Source: Niastella sp. (GTDB taxonomy: Bacteria > Bacteroidota > Bacteroidia > Chitinophagales > Chitinophagaceae). Taken from it: a DNA stretch of 64,000 nucleotides. Shown here piece after piece: positions 25,506-34,195 of the stretch (positions are counted from its first letter, which is position 1; each line of letters opens with the position of its first letter). Location: contig JAGIBF010000025.1 in assembly GCA_017744515.1 (NCBI GenBank), positions 1-64,000 of the forward strand. Direction: 5' to 3'. The notes beneath the pieces are model-generated. The model saw only the letters and a list, made by a program, of their open reading frames with translations, was not told where the DNA came from and made no database searches. The translations under genes were made by a program, and so were the position numbers.

Positions 25506-25540
25506 AAAAACAAACCCTGGCAGTTATGCTGCCAGGGTTT
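25506..25540 (-). terminator. Terminator of the TonB-receptor operon
   Basis: AAACCCTGGCAG (25512-25523) and CTGCCAGGGTTT (25529-25540) form a perfect 12-base stem with a five-base loop. On the minus strand the sequence after it is GTTTTTAT, a T tract for the operon ending at 25577. Confidence 0.88.
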
Positions 25541-25576
25541 TCTATGCTAAAGCAAGTATGTGGGATCTGGTAAGGA

Positions 25577-27985
25577 TTATTTCACTTCAAAGGTAAAGGA
25601 ATAACTGCCCGCATGTCCATTGCCATCCATGCCTTGTAGTACTGCTACATACTTGCCTTTCAGATCAGAGGTAAAGAATTGAACAGCTGCTTTGCCGTTG
25701 GCATCGGTTTGTATATTGGGCGACCAGTGTAATACATTCCTGAAGTCGGGCAGGCGGCTGGCTGTCTGCTCAGGTGTTTCATAAACAGGCGCGTAGAATT
25801 CCCGCTGAAGCTGCAAGCCGTCATAATCCAGGATCACGGCTTTGTTGTCGAGTTTCAGGTCAGTAAGGTCTCCATGGTAGGTAGTGAAACTAATAATACC
25901 GTCAAAAGTAAACTCACCGTTCACATACCGGTCGGTAACTACCTGCAGCACCCGCATCTTCAGCGGATCATAGGTCATGATCTTCTGAACACTCACCGGA
26001 ACTCCATCCAGCAAAACAAGTGGTTGGCTTCTGTAGTGTCTTTCAGTCTCCCAGTTAAAAATATACAGTAGAAACTTGCCGTCGCTTTTTCTAACGGCAA
26101 CCTCCGGAACATATTCCCGCAATATCTCTTCCGTGGTGGTAAAGCGTACGTAATCATCCAGCAGGTATTTTTTGTAACCGGTGCCAAAGAATGGAGTCGT
26201 GTCTATTTTCGGTATGTCGAACTGGGTTAATCGATCACTAAAGAAAGCATTTTGTACCTGCATGTTAATGCTGCCTTCTGTAAGGGTTTGTTGCAGTTGC
26301 GGAGACAAAGAGAAAGGTGAAGGACCATGTGCCGCATACTGGTCGGAGAATGGATTGCGGATATCTACATGGAAGTTGCTGTCCAGCTGTCCTTCCGTCT
26401 GGATAATGATCTCCCCCGGTCCATAATAGTTGCGTACATCAAATTGTATATCGCCTTTGTTGCTGCTCAACACCGGATAAAACTGCAGCTTGGTGCTTGC
26501 TATCGACAGGTAAGTTCTGGCATTGGATACGGGAGCGCCGGTAGCAGCATGGGTGATCCTGCCTGAAATGAAATGTCCATCGAATTCAGGAATGTATTCA
26601 AAGGATGCAGTGCTATTCTTCAGCAGGTCCTGCCAATTGAAGCGGCGCCAGCCATGTACCAGCATCAGGTTGTCCAATGCACCAGCTACTTCGATGTTTG
26701 GTAACGAAAAATAATATTCAGGTGATTCAATGGTTCCTTTCAGGTCAGAGCTGAGCCACAGGTAGCTGAGGATATTACTCTTGTCCTGTAAAGGGAGTGA
26801 ATCCATCCTGTAAACGGACAGCGACAGGTTAGCCGGTACGGCTTTGCCTGCAGTAGTGGAAGTGTTGAGGGTGAAGTCTACTTTCTTCCGGTTGTTGTAT
26901 TGTGTTGCCTGGCCGGTAGCGCCAATGGATAATACCTGTTGCAGTTGTTTAAAGTAGAGCCGTTCACATACCGGTTGTCTCGAGTCGTTGAATACGGTGA
27001 GCTGTGAAATGCCTTCTCCCAACTGGTTCTTGTCAATAGTAAAGCGGGCTACACCATTTGCAACTGTTTTTTTAGTGGACACTTTTACTGACTGATGGCT
27101 ATGTACAAACAGGAATATTTCTTCCGGTTGTTGTGACCGTGCAGGCATATTGGAGGTTACGCTTACGTGCAGCTGTCCATTGGCATCTTCCTGTAATTGC
27201 ATTACGTACCCATTGTCATAGATGGCTGGTAATTGACCGGTAATTGTTTTGCCATCTTCCGTATTGATCACGGCGGTATAGCTGTCGCCGGCAGCAGGGG
27301 TGAAGGTGAAATTGCCAATGCCAAACTTAGCGGGTTTGAATTGGGTTACTACTTCATTGCGTTGGTTGATCAATGAGCCGTTGAAGTTGATGCCTTTGCC
27401 ATATTGGTCGGTGACCTGGAAGGCAACCTTGCTATTGATGCCTCTCACGAGGTTGCCGCCTTCGGGGAAGAATCTTGCTGTGTGCCTGATGGTGTCGGCT
27501 ACTGCAGGCGGCAGTGGTTTTAAGGAATTTACAATGCTGATCTGCTGTTCGAAGAAATAATCAGGCCCAAAGTTCTTCATCCAGTTGGTGTAGGCCCTTA
27601 ATGTGTAATTGCCGGCAGTGATGGAGGAGGGAAGGTAAAATGATCCGTTTCCTTTTCCATCCTGCAAAGCCACTTTCCCCTGCATCACCGGTTTATTGTC
27701 TTTATCGAGGATCTCTACATAAGCTACTTTGCTCAGGTCATAGGGCTTGTTGCTGGCGCCATCGACGTAATATATCTTGAACCACAATATTTCTCCAGCC
27801 AGGTAAAACCCTTTATCGGTATGTACGTATACTTTTTCGGCTACGGCTTTTTCCCGGTACGTATTGAAGCGGGTTTGTATTGTGTTGTCGAAATCCTGTG
27901 CTGTTGTGGAGACACTGTTCAGCAGGAGGCAGCCAGCCAGTAATGGTACTACTTGTTTTGCTATCGTGCGTGATGTGCGGTACAT
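25577..27985 (-). CDS. Large exported MG2/macroglobulin-like protein of the TonB operon
   Basis: 802 residues. Signal peptide spans residues ~10-29 (VVPLLAGCLLLNSVSTTAQ). EKVYVHTDKGFYLAGEILWFKIYYVDG (residues ~50-76) is the MG2-type beta-sandwich start seen in alpha-2-macroglobulin-like proteins; further Ig-like modules follow (ARFFPEGGNLVRGINSKVAFQ; HFISGRITHAATGAPVSNARTYLS, a carboxypeptidase-regulatory-like module). The C-terminal VLHWSPNIQTDANGKAAVQFFTSDLKGKY is another macroglobulin-type strand set. No thioester CxEQ motif is visible, so it is not a trapping A2M. It is last in the operon, 38 bases after the DUF4249 gene. It probably assists binding or display of a ligand at the outer membrane. 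Confidence 0.8.
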   Translation of the reverse strand: MYRTSRTIAKQVVPLLAGCLLLNSVSTTAQDFDNTIQTRFNTYREKAVAEKVYVHTDKGFYLAGEILWFKIYYVDGASNKPYDLSKVAYVEILDKDNKPVMQGKVALQDGKGNGSFYLPSSITAGNYTLRAYTNWMKNFGPDYFFEQQISIVNSLKPLPPAVADTIRHTARFFPEGGNLVRGINSKVAFQVTDQYGKGINFNGSLINQRNEVVTQFKPAKFGIGNFTFTPAAGDSYTAVINTEDGKTITGQLPAIYDNGYVMQLQEDANGQLHVSVTSNMPARSQQPEEIFLFVHSHQSVKVSTKKTVANGVARFTIDKNQLGEGISQLTVFNDSRQPVCERLYFKQLQQVLSIGATGQATQYNNRKKVDFTLNTSTTAGKAVPANLSLSVYRMDSLPLQDKSNILSYLWLSSDLKGTIESPEYYFSLPNIEVAGALDNLMLVHGWRRFNWQDLLKNSTASFEYIPEFDGHFISGRITHAATGAPVSNARTYLSIASTKLQFYPVLSSNKGDIQFDVRNYYGPGEIIIQTEGQLDSNFHVDIRNPFSDQYAAHGPSPFSLSPQLQQTLTEGSINMQVQNAFFSDRLTQFDIPKIDTTPFFGTGYKKYLLDDYVRFTTTEEILREYVPEVAVRKSDGKFLLYIFNWETERHYRSQPLVLLDGVPVSVQKIMTYDPLKMRVLQVVTDRYVNGEFTFDGIISFTTYHGDLTDLKLDNKAVILDYDGLQLQREFYAPVYETPEQTASRLPDFRNVLHWSPNIQTDANGKAAVQFFTSDLKGKYVAVLQGMDGNGHAGSYSFTFEVK

Positions 27986-28023
27986 CCAATTCGTTTTAGG
28001 TTATACTGATGTATTCTCGGGGT

Positions 28024-29175
28024 TTATCGGGGCCAGAAGGATGGCTTCTGGTGAACGCCGGTGAGGGTGCAAATCACACAGGCTATATCGGAACCATAAA
28101 AGGAAATGATCGCTCCTGTGGGGCTTGTTTCAGCTGCCATGGTCGGCGTGAGGTAGCTGTAGGCGCGTACAGAATCGGGTATATTGGGTACCAATGTTTC
28201 CGTGCAACCTGAGCGGTATCCCCAGTTGTCGAGGTCGGAAGGCTGGATAAATATCCGTTTCTCATGTACGTCGGCCACGTCGATGAAGCCGATCACCACT
28301 TCTAAAGGATTATTTACGGCGTGTATATTCCCTACCAATTCCGATGGTTGTGCATCGAATAAGGTACCTGTCGATTCTGTGTTTTTCTTCATCCTTGACA
28401 GGAAATCGTATCCATTTTTGCTCAGGGCATTCTGTCTTACGTTGATACTATATAATACGCTTATTTTTTGTGAGGCACGCGGGATGAAATGGAGGGGGAG
28501 ATCAACACTGTCCTTAACGAGTTTAGCCGTTGAGCCAATCAGGATATTGGTAGATGGTTCGGTTTTCCAGCACACATAAACATTCGTATCGATAGCCTGG
28601 TCGGGATACTTGTATTTGACTCCGGTTACTTCGCCGAGGTTGTTTTTCGTGTAGTCCAGTTGAGTGGTATAGGCAGAATGGAATTCCCAGGTCTCTGACC
28701 ACTCCCAGCGGTAGTAGCGGGTATTGTTTTGCGGGTCATGGGCATTAACATAGATATCCAGTCCATTGGCGGGCTGCTCCCACCGGATAGCGTCTATAGC
28801 AGGTGTTTTGATGACGCTTGTAAAGTCGGATCTGTATTCTTTGTTGTCAGCGGTTTTGATATAAAGGCGGTATTTCACATTGGCGTTGAGTGTCAATTGG
28901 GACGCAATATATATTCCCGGAGACATTTCGATTAACGGGAATTGAGTGTTGTTTTCTCCTTCCACCCGTACGATAGCGTTCCGTTCATTCTTTGGGCGGG
29001 TGCTGTCGGCCAGCAGGATGGCGCGGGAAAGCCGGATGGTGGTGGGGCCTGTGCCGCTGTTGATCGTGCCGTCAACCACGAGATAACCATTTACCGGTTG
29101 GGTGATCTGTGGTTCAAAGCGCTGCTTGCAACCCAGCGTCAGCATCAGTATGCAACTATATAAAAGCTTTTTCAT
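28024..29175 (-). CDS. DUF4249-type outer-membrane lipoprotein
   Basis: 383 residues with a lipoprotein signal (LYSCILMLTLGCKQRF; lipobox LTLGC, cysteine 16). The mature region begins PVNGYLVVDGTINSGTGPTTIRLSRA, typical of DUF4249 proteins, which are encoded beside TonB-dependent receptors in Bacteroidota and are thought to be surface lipoprotein partners. It starts 11 bases after the receptor gene stop. Cysteines in the last third (GYRSGCTET, IACVICTL) could form disulfides or bind metal. The ligand is unknown. Confidence 0.85.
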   Translation of the reverse strand: MKKLLYSCILMLTLGCKQRFEPQITQPVNGYLVVDGTINSGTGPTTIRLSRAILLADSTRPKNERNAIVRVEGENNTQFPLIEMSPGIYIASQLTLNANVKYRLYIKTADNKEYRSDFTSVIKTPAIDAIRWEQPANGLDIYVNAHDPQNNTRYYRWEWSETWEFHSAYTTQLDYTKNNLGEVTGVKYKYPDQAIDTNVYVCWKTEPSTNILIGSTAKLVKDSVDLPLHFIPRASQKISVLYSINVRQNALSKNGYDFLSRMKKNTESTGTLFDAQPSELVGNIHAVNNPLEVVIGFIDVADVHEKRIFIQPSDLDNWGYRSGCTETLVPNIPDSVRAYSYLTPTMAAETSPTGAIISFYGSDIACVICTLTGVHQKPSFWPR

Positions 29176-29186
29176 ACAAGCGGTAT

Positions 29187-31964
29187 TTAGAAACGTATGT
29201 TATAATTGATGAAAGGAATGATGCTGCCGAATATGGATAGTTTGTATCCATTGACACGGCCGTTCTCAGAAGTAAAGTATACTGAGTATGGGTTCTTCCT
29301 TCCGGTAAGGTTGTATAAACCGAATGTCCAGGAATTGTGAAACTTCTGCTTCAGCTTGTGGTTGCCTTCCACGATCATGGCAAAGTCGGTACGAAAATAG
29401 TCGGGTATGCGATAAGAGTTCCTGTCGGCGTACAAGGCCCGCCACGAACCGCCATAATAATAACGGCCAATGGGCAGGGTTACCGGCCGGCCTGTGCTGT
29501 AGGTGCCGTTGATTGAAATGCTGAAACGGTGGGTGAAACGGTAGTTGCCTACCATCGTTACATCATGGGGCTTATCGTAATTGGCCGGGTAATACTCTCC
29601 GCGGTTGATGAGCTCACCCGTGTTGGGGTCATCCATTTTCAATTCGATGCGGGAATAGGTGTAGCTTATCCAGCCATTCAGTTTTCCATTCTGTTTTTTC
29701 ACCATCACTTCCACGCCGTAACCTCTTCCTTTGGTGCCGATCACATCTGTTTCAATTGTGTGGTTCATCACCAATGAAGCGCCGCTCTTGTAATCGAGGT
29801 AATTCTTGATGTTCTTGTAATAGACTTCTACCGAGGTCTCGATGGAGTTGGATCTGAAGTTTTTGTACAGGCCAAAAGATACCTGGTCACCAATTTGCGG
29901 TTTGATGTTTGGGTCGCTCAGCTTCCAGATATCGGTAGGCGAAATGGCCGTGGTATTGGAGAGCATGTGAATGTACTGGCGCAATGAATTATAACCCGCC
30001 TTGATAGAGAAGCTGGGCGAGAGGGCATAGCGTGCAGAAAGGCGCCACTCGGGGCCACCGTATGTTTTGACCACATCGCCTTTGCCGTATGTTTTTGTTT
30101 CCAGTACATTATCCGGGTTTTTGGGAAGGTTGGGTGCATAGCTGTTGATCTTGCCCGGCCCGAGATAATGGAAGAAGGAATAGCGGGCGCCTGCCTGGAT
30201 GGTGAATGCTGGCGTGACGTTCCATTTTTCCGACAGGTAGATGGCGCTTTCCTGGGCCTGCTCTGCCTGTACTTCATCCAATGCAATCAGTGACTCTTTG
30301 CCCAGTGGCTCGTATTTGCCGGGGTGGAGTTTGTAGCGGATCGTGCTGGCGCCAAAGTCGATGGTATGTTCCGGGTTCAGGTACCAGGTGAAGTCGGCTT
30401 TGAAGTTGAACTGGTTGATATCGAAGCCCAGTTTATAGGCATTGATCTTGTTCTTTTCGCTTTGTATATAATAGGCGTAGCGGTCGTATCCTGTTGTAAG
30501 GATGCCTGTTAATTTGTTATTGAAGAGGTGTTTCCACTTGATGGATACGTTGTTATTGTTGTATCCGTAAGTGGTATCGCTGTTGAGGTTGAAGCGGTCC
30601 CTGCTGGTGTAGCCGGTAATGTACAGGTTGTTCTTTTTGTCGAACTGGTGGCTGATGTGCAGGTTCACATCGTAAAAAGAAGCCTTGCTGTTTTCATATT
30701 CATCGGGCAACAGGTTCAGCATCCATTTGGCGTAGGTAGTGCGGGCGCCGAGGATAAAGGATGTCTTTTCTTTTTGGATAGGGCCTTCGATATTGATGCG
30801 ACTGGTAAGCAGGCCAATGCCTGCAGTACCTGTGAACTCTTTTTTATTTCCTTCGCGGCTGGAGATGTCCAATACAGAAGATAAGCGGCCACCATATTTG
30901 GCCGGTATGCTGCTCTTGTACAATTCTACGTCTTTTACTACGTCGGGGTTGAAGGCGGAGAAGAAGCCAAAGAAGTGAGAAGGATTGTAAATGGTGGCAT
31001 CATTGAAGAGGATCAGGTTCTGATCGGCGGAGCCACCGCGTACGTTGAAGCCTGTGCTTGCCTCCCCTACTGATTTTACACCGGGCAGCGTAAGTACTGC
31101 CTTTAAGATATCTGCCTCGCCGAATGCTGTGGGTATTTGTTTGATTGCCCTGATCGTTAACCGCTCGGTACCCATTTGTACGTTGCGGATATTGGCCAGC
31201 TTTTGCGCCGACACGATCACTTCTTTCAGGGAGATGACGCGCTCTTCCATATTGATGTTCAATTCCCCTCCTGTATACAGCATGATCTGGCGTTTGGTGT
31301 CTTTCATGCCAATGCCCTGTATGTTCAGCACGTACCTTCCTTTGGGAATGGTAAGTGAAAAGTAACCGTACTGGTCGGTAGCTGTTCCGATGGATGTGCC
31401 GGGAATGGTGATCGAGGCGCCTACGATGGGTTCGTCACTTTTGATGTTGCGTACATGGCCTGCAACGGTTACGTTGCCCGGTCCGCCGCTATTGGCCTTG
31501 CTGCCTATTTCGAATAGCTTGTTCTCGATGGAAGCGTCTGCCCGTACTTTCTTTTTATCACCATAATCCGGAACGCCTGTAAGGTCTCTGCGAACAGTAT
31601 CTTTCGCTTTGGCAAAAAAGCCTGCCGGCAGCTCTGGTCTGATGATCGCGCCTTTGGTAATGAATACGTATTGCTTATCGGGCAGGATGGTAAAATGAAA
31701 GTCGGTATTCTCAAAAAGCTGTTCAAGGGCTCTTTGCAGAGGTTGGTTATTAATAGCGATGCTAATGCGGAGGCTGTCGAAGTGGACAGGGTCGTAATAA
31801 AAGTGGTAGCCGGTTTGCCGCTCCAGTTCTTGCACGATCACGTTGACCGAAGTATCACTTAAGATAATACTTACTGGTTTGGGGTTGGTTTGCCGGGCTT
31901 GTGCCGTGCCTGCGAAATATAACAGGGCTACGCCAAGGACCACAAGGAAAGGCAGTCGTCTCAT
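29187..31964 (-). CDS. TonB-dependent receptor with STN and carboxypeptidase-regulatory domains
   Basis: 925 residues: signal peptide (1-24), an STN-like domain (VSIILSDTSVNVIVQELERQTGYHFYYDP, about 30-110), a carboxypeptidase-regulatory-like domain (VAGHVRNIKSDEPIVGASITIPGTSIGTATDQYGYFSLTIPKG, about 168-240), a plug (about 255-370, GFNVRGGSADQNLILFNDATIYNPSHF) and a 22-strand barrel ending in INYNIRF. The STN domain usually signals to an anti-sigma factor, yet none lies next to it. The operon order is exported protein, receptor, DUF4249 lipoprotein, MG2 protein. The substrate is not a SusC/D-type sugar system because no SusD is present. Confidence 0.92.
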   Translation of the reverse strand: MRRLPFLVVLGVALLYFAGTAQARQTNPKPVSIILSDTSVNVIVQELERQTGYHFYYDPVHFDSLRISIAINNQPLQRALEQLFENTDFHFTILPDKQYVFITKGAIIRPELPAGFFAKAKDTVRRDLTGVPDYGDKKKVRADASIENKLFEIGSKANSGGPGNVTVAGHVRNIKSDEPIVGASITIPGTSIGTATDQYGYFSLTIPKGRYVLNIQGIGMKDTKRQIMLYTGGELNINMEERVISLKEVIVSAQKLANIRNVQMGTERLTIRAIKQIPTAFGEADILKAVLTLPGVKSVGEASTGFNVRGGSADQNLILFNDATIYNPSHFFGFFSAFNPDVVKDVELYKSSIPAKYGGRLSSVLDISSREGNKKEFTGTAGIGLLTSRINIEGPIQKEKTSFILGARTTYAKWMLNLLPDEYENSKASFYDVNLHISHQFDKKNNLYITGYTSRDRFNLNSDTTYGYNNNNVSIKWKHLFNNKLTGILTTGYDRYAYYIQSEKNKINAYKLGFDINQFNFKADFTWYLNPEHTIDFGASTIRYKLHPGKYEPLGKESLIALDEVQAEQAQESAIYLSEKWNVTPAFTIQAGARYSFFHYLGPGKINSYAPNLPKNPDNVLETKTYGKGDVVKTYGGPEWRLSARYALSPSFSIKAGYNSLRQYIHMLSNTTAISPTDIWKLSDPNIKPQIGDQVSFGLYKNFRSNSIETSVEVYYKNIKNYLDYKSGASLVMNHTIETDVIGTKGRGYGVEVMVKKQNGKLNGWISYTYSRIELKMDDPNTGELINRGEYYPANYDKPHDVTMVGNYRFTHRFSISINGTYSTGRPVTLPIGRYYYGGSWRALYADRNSYRIPDYFRTDFAMIVEGNHKLKQKFHNSWTFGLYNLTGRKNPYSVYFTSENGRVNGYKLSIFGSIIPFINYNIRF

Positions 31965-31965
31965 A

Positions 31966-32691
31966 TCAGTTATTTAAAGAATCGTAATGGATAGCGGCCT
32001 GGAGAATAGCGTTCTCTTTATCTTTTCTGAATTTTATCTTTTGTCTTCTCAGGTGTTGTTTGATCTCACGGGCGTGGTCTTTCAGGAGGGAGAGGAGGCC
32101 GCTTTTGGTGCGGATAATATGGTATTTACCGCCTTTGAGGAGGTAGTAACTGTATTGATCCATGAACTTTCTTTCGAGCACATCTTTTACGGTCTCTTCA
32201 ATGAACTTGTGGCGCCTCACCAGCATGGTAGTGCGACCAGCATACATCCGATCATAAAGACCCGTTTCCAGAATTGCATGGCGCAGACTGTCGCGCTCAA
32301 TGTGAATGAAGTTATGGCCGTTCAGTGAAAATTCACTTACTTTCTCCGTGAAGAGCGACATGCGGAAAAAGCCATTGTAGTGGAGGATGACAACTCTGTC
32401 TTTTACGGCATCGTACATCATTTGTACGGTATCATAGAAAATGCCATCGTATACAATGCTGCCTCTTCTCCAGGTGCTTTCGGGAAAGAAAGGTATGTTT
32501 TCGATCTTGGGTGAATAACCGACGAATTCTATACCGCTGTATAGACGTGATTGTTTGTCGATGTAATGGTGATAGCTGCTAACGGCGTTGTGCGTAGCCA
32601 CTGCTGTAAAGTTGTTGTTGGTAGCAGTGTCCTGCGCCAAAACAGCAGTGCCTGCAAAGGCAGTACAGATAAGAAGCAGTCGTTTTAGCAT
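31966..32691 (-). CDS. Exported protein of unknown function, first gene of the TonB-receptor operon
   Basis: 241 residues from ATG 32691 (MLKRLLLICTAFAGTAVLAQ, a clean signal peptide). A 39-residue upstream extension of the frame was not used because it precedes the signal peptide. The mature protein has HYIDKQSRLYSGIEFVGYSPKIENIPFF, GSIVYDGIFYDTVQMMYDAVKDRVVILHYNGFF and a basic C-terminal part rich in Lys/Arg/His. No family is recognised. The stop codon is one base from the start of the receptor gene, so they are co-transcribed. A helper for receptor or ligand handling is inferred from position alone. Confidence 0.78.
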   Translation of the reverse strand: MLKRLLLICTAFAGTAVLAQDTATNNNFTAVATHNAVSSYHHYIDKQSRLYSGIEFVGYSPKIENIPFFPESTWRRGSIVYDGIFYDTVQMMYDAVKDRVVILHYNGFFRMSLFTEKVSEFSLNGHNFIHIERDSLRHAILETGLYDRMYAGRTTMLVRRHKFIEETVKDVLERKFMDQYSYYLLKGGKYHIIRTKSGLLSLLKDHAREIKQHLRRQKIKFRKDKENAILQAAIHYDSLNN

Positions 32692-32890
32692 TAGTTGTAA
32701 TATGAATGTTAAGGGCTGGTGCCAATTTACATTATTTCCGCTGAGCCTTAACCGTTTTTTCGACAGGCGAACGATTTCCGGGATTAATCTTTTTTTAATG
32801 TCGACCATCTATAAGGCCGTTGTCAAATAATATTCCTGCGGTAAATCGTTTTCTTCATTGTATTTTTAGGCAACCCAATTATCCCCTGTA

Positions 32891-34090
32891 ATGAAATATA
32901 ATACGTTAACTACAGAGCGTATTCTTTCCATCGATGTTTTTAGAGGTATCACTATCCTTGTCATGATATTTGTCAATGATGTGGCTGGTGTGGCTGGTAT
33001 TCCGGTATGGATGAAGCATATGCCGGCTGATGCCGATGCCATGACTTTCGTGGATATCGTATTCCCGGCTTTCCTGTTTATTGTGGGTATGTCGCTTCCT
33101 TTTGCTTTGAACAACCGCCTTGCTAAAGGCGATTCTTTTTTGCAATTGCAGGGGCATATTCTCTGGCGAACGATCGGGTTGCTGATATTGGGTGTGTTCA
33201 TGGTGAATGGGGAGGGCGATTATAATGAAGCGGCAATGGGGATGTCTATTCACCTGTGGTCGTTGTTGTTTTACCTAAGCGCTATCCTTGTCTGGAACGT
33301 ATACCGGTTTCAGCAAAAAGCCTGGGCCTGGGTGTTGCGGGCTGTTGGGATTATCGGCTTGTTGTGTCTGGGCTTGATCTACAAGGGTGGTGAGGATGGA
33401 ACGCAGGGACTTACACCACAATGGTGGGGTATACTTGGATTGATCGGCTGGGCTTATTTACTGAGTTGCATTATTTACCAGCTGGTGCGTGGTAGTATTG
33501 GCGGATTGGTGTTCATGATCGCGCTATGTGTAGCATGGTATGTGGTAGGAAAGTTGCCCGCTGTTGCCGGTAATCCTGCGCTGCAATGGGTCGGATGGCA
33601 GTCGGGACATGCTGCTCATACCAGCATTGTGTTGAGTGGTATCGTATTGTCGCTGATATTCTTCGAACGGAAAAAGATAGAGACCAATACCCAGCGTTTT
33701 ATCCAGGCTATCGTGTTTATGATCCTGATGGGTATTGCCGGTTGGCTGCTGAGGCCGCTGCATGGTATTTCAAAAATCTATGCTACACCTACGTGGTGTT
33801 TATATTGTATAGCCATCTGTTCGGTCTTGTTCAGTATGCTGTATTGGCTCACTGATGTGAAAAAAGTGAGGGGCTGGACGGGCTTCTTCCAGCCGGCGGC
33901 TTCCAATCCCTTGCTTATTTATATTCTGCCGGGCATTGTGTATGCTTTTCAGGCATGGCTGGGGCTGTACTTTATGCCAGCGGCTTTTCACCAGGGCTGG
34001 CTGGGGGTGGCATGGTCGGCCTGCTACGCAGTGCTGCTAATGGGAGTGGCTATTCTACTGAATAAATTAAAGATCAGGTTACAGTTATAA
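32891..34090 (+). CDS. DUF5009/heparan acetyltransferase-like membrane protein
   Basis: 399 residues with about ten membrane helices. The start RILSIDVFRGITILVMIFVND and MTFVDIVFPAFLFIVGMSLPFAL are hallmarks of the DUF5009/DUF1624 group related to human HGSNAT (heparan-alpha-glucosaminide N-acetyltransferase), which moves acetyl groups across membranes. Whether this bacterial protein acetylates a cell-wall or glycan sugar is not known. It stands alone on the plus strand, divergent from the TonB operon with 199 bases between, and ends at a strong bidirectional terminator. Confidence 0.85.
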   Translation: MKYNTLTTERILSIDVFRGITILVMIFVNDVAGVAGIPVWMKHMPADADAMTFVDIVFPAFLFIVGMSLPFALNNRLAKGDSFLQLQGHILWRTIGLLILGVFMVNGEGDYNEAAMGMSIHLWSLLFYLSAILVWNVYRFQQKAWAWVLRAVGIIGLLCLGLIYKGGEDGTQGLTPQWWGILGLIGWAYLLSCIIYQLVRGSIGGLVFMIALCVAWYVVGKLPAVAGNPALQWVGWQSGHAAHTSIVLSGIVLSLIFFERKKIETNTQRFIQAIVFMILMGIAGWLLRPLHGISKIYATPTWCLYCIAICSVLFSMLYWLTDVKKVRGWTGFFQPAASNPLLIYILPGIVYAFQAWLGLYFMPAAFHQGWLGVAWSACYAVLLMGVAILLNKLKIRLQL

Positions 34091-34109
34091 CGACTGCTTG
34101 CTTACAACT

Positions 34110-34146
34110 AAAATGGGTGGCACCTGCCGAAGGCGCCACCCATTTT
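34110..34146. terminator. Bidirectional terminator between the DUF5009 gene and the M28 peptidase
   Basis: AAAATGGGTGGC (34110-34121) pairs perfectly with GCCACCCATTTT (34135-34146). T tracts occur in either direction, serving the two convergent genes. Confidence 0.9.
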
Positions 34147-34195
34147 AATTATAGTTTGTGATTCTACTCTTGACTTTTTTCTCCTGACTCACGAC

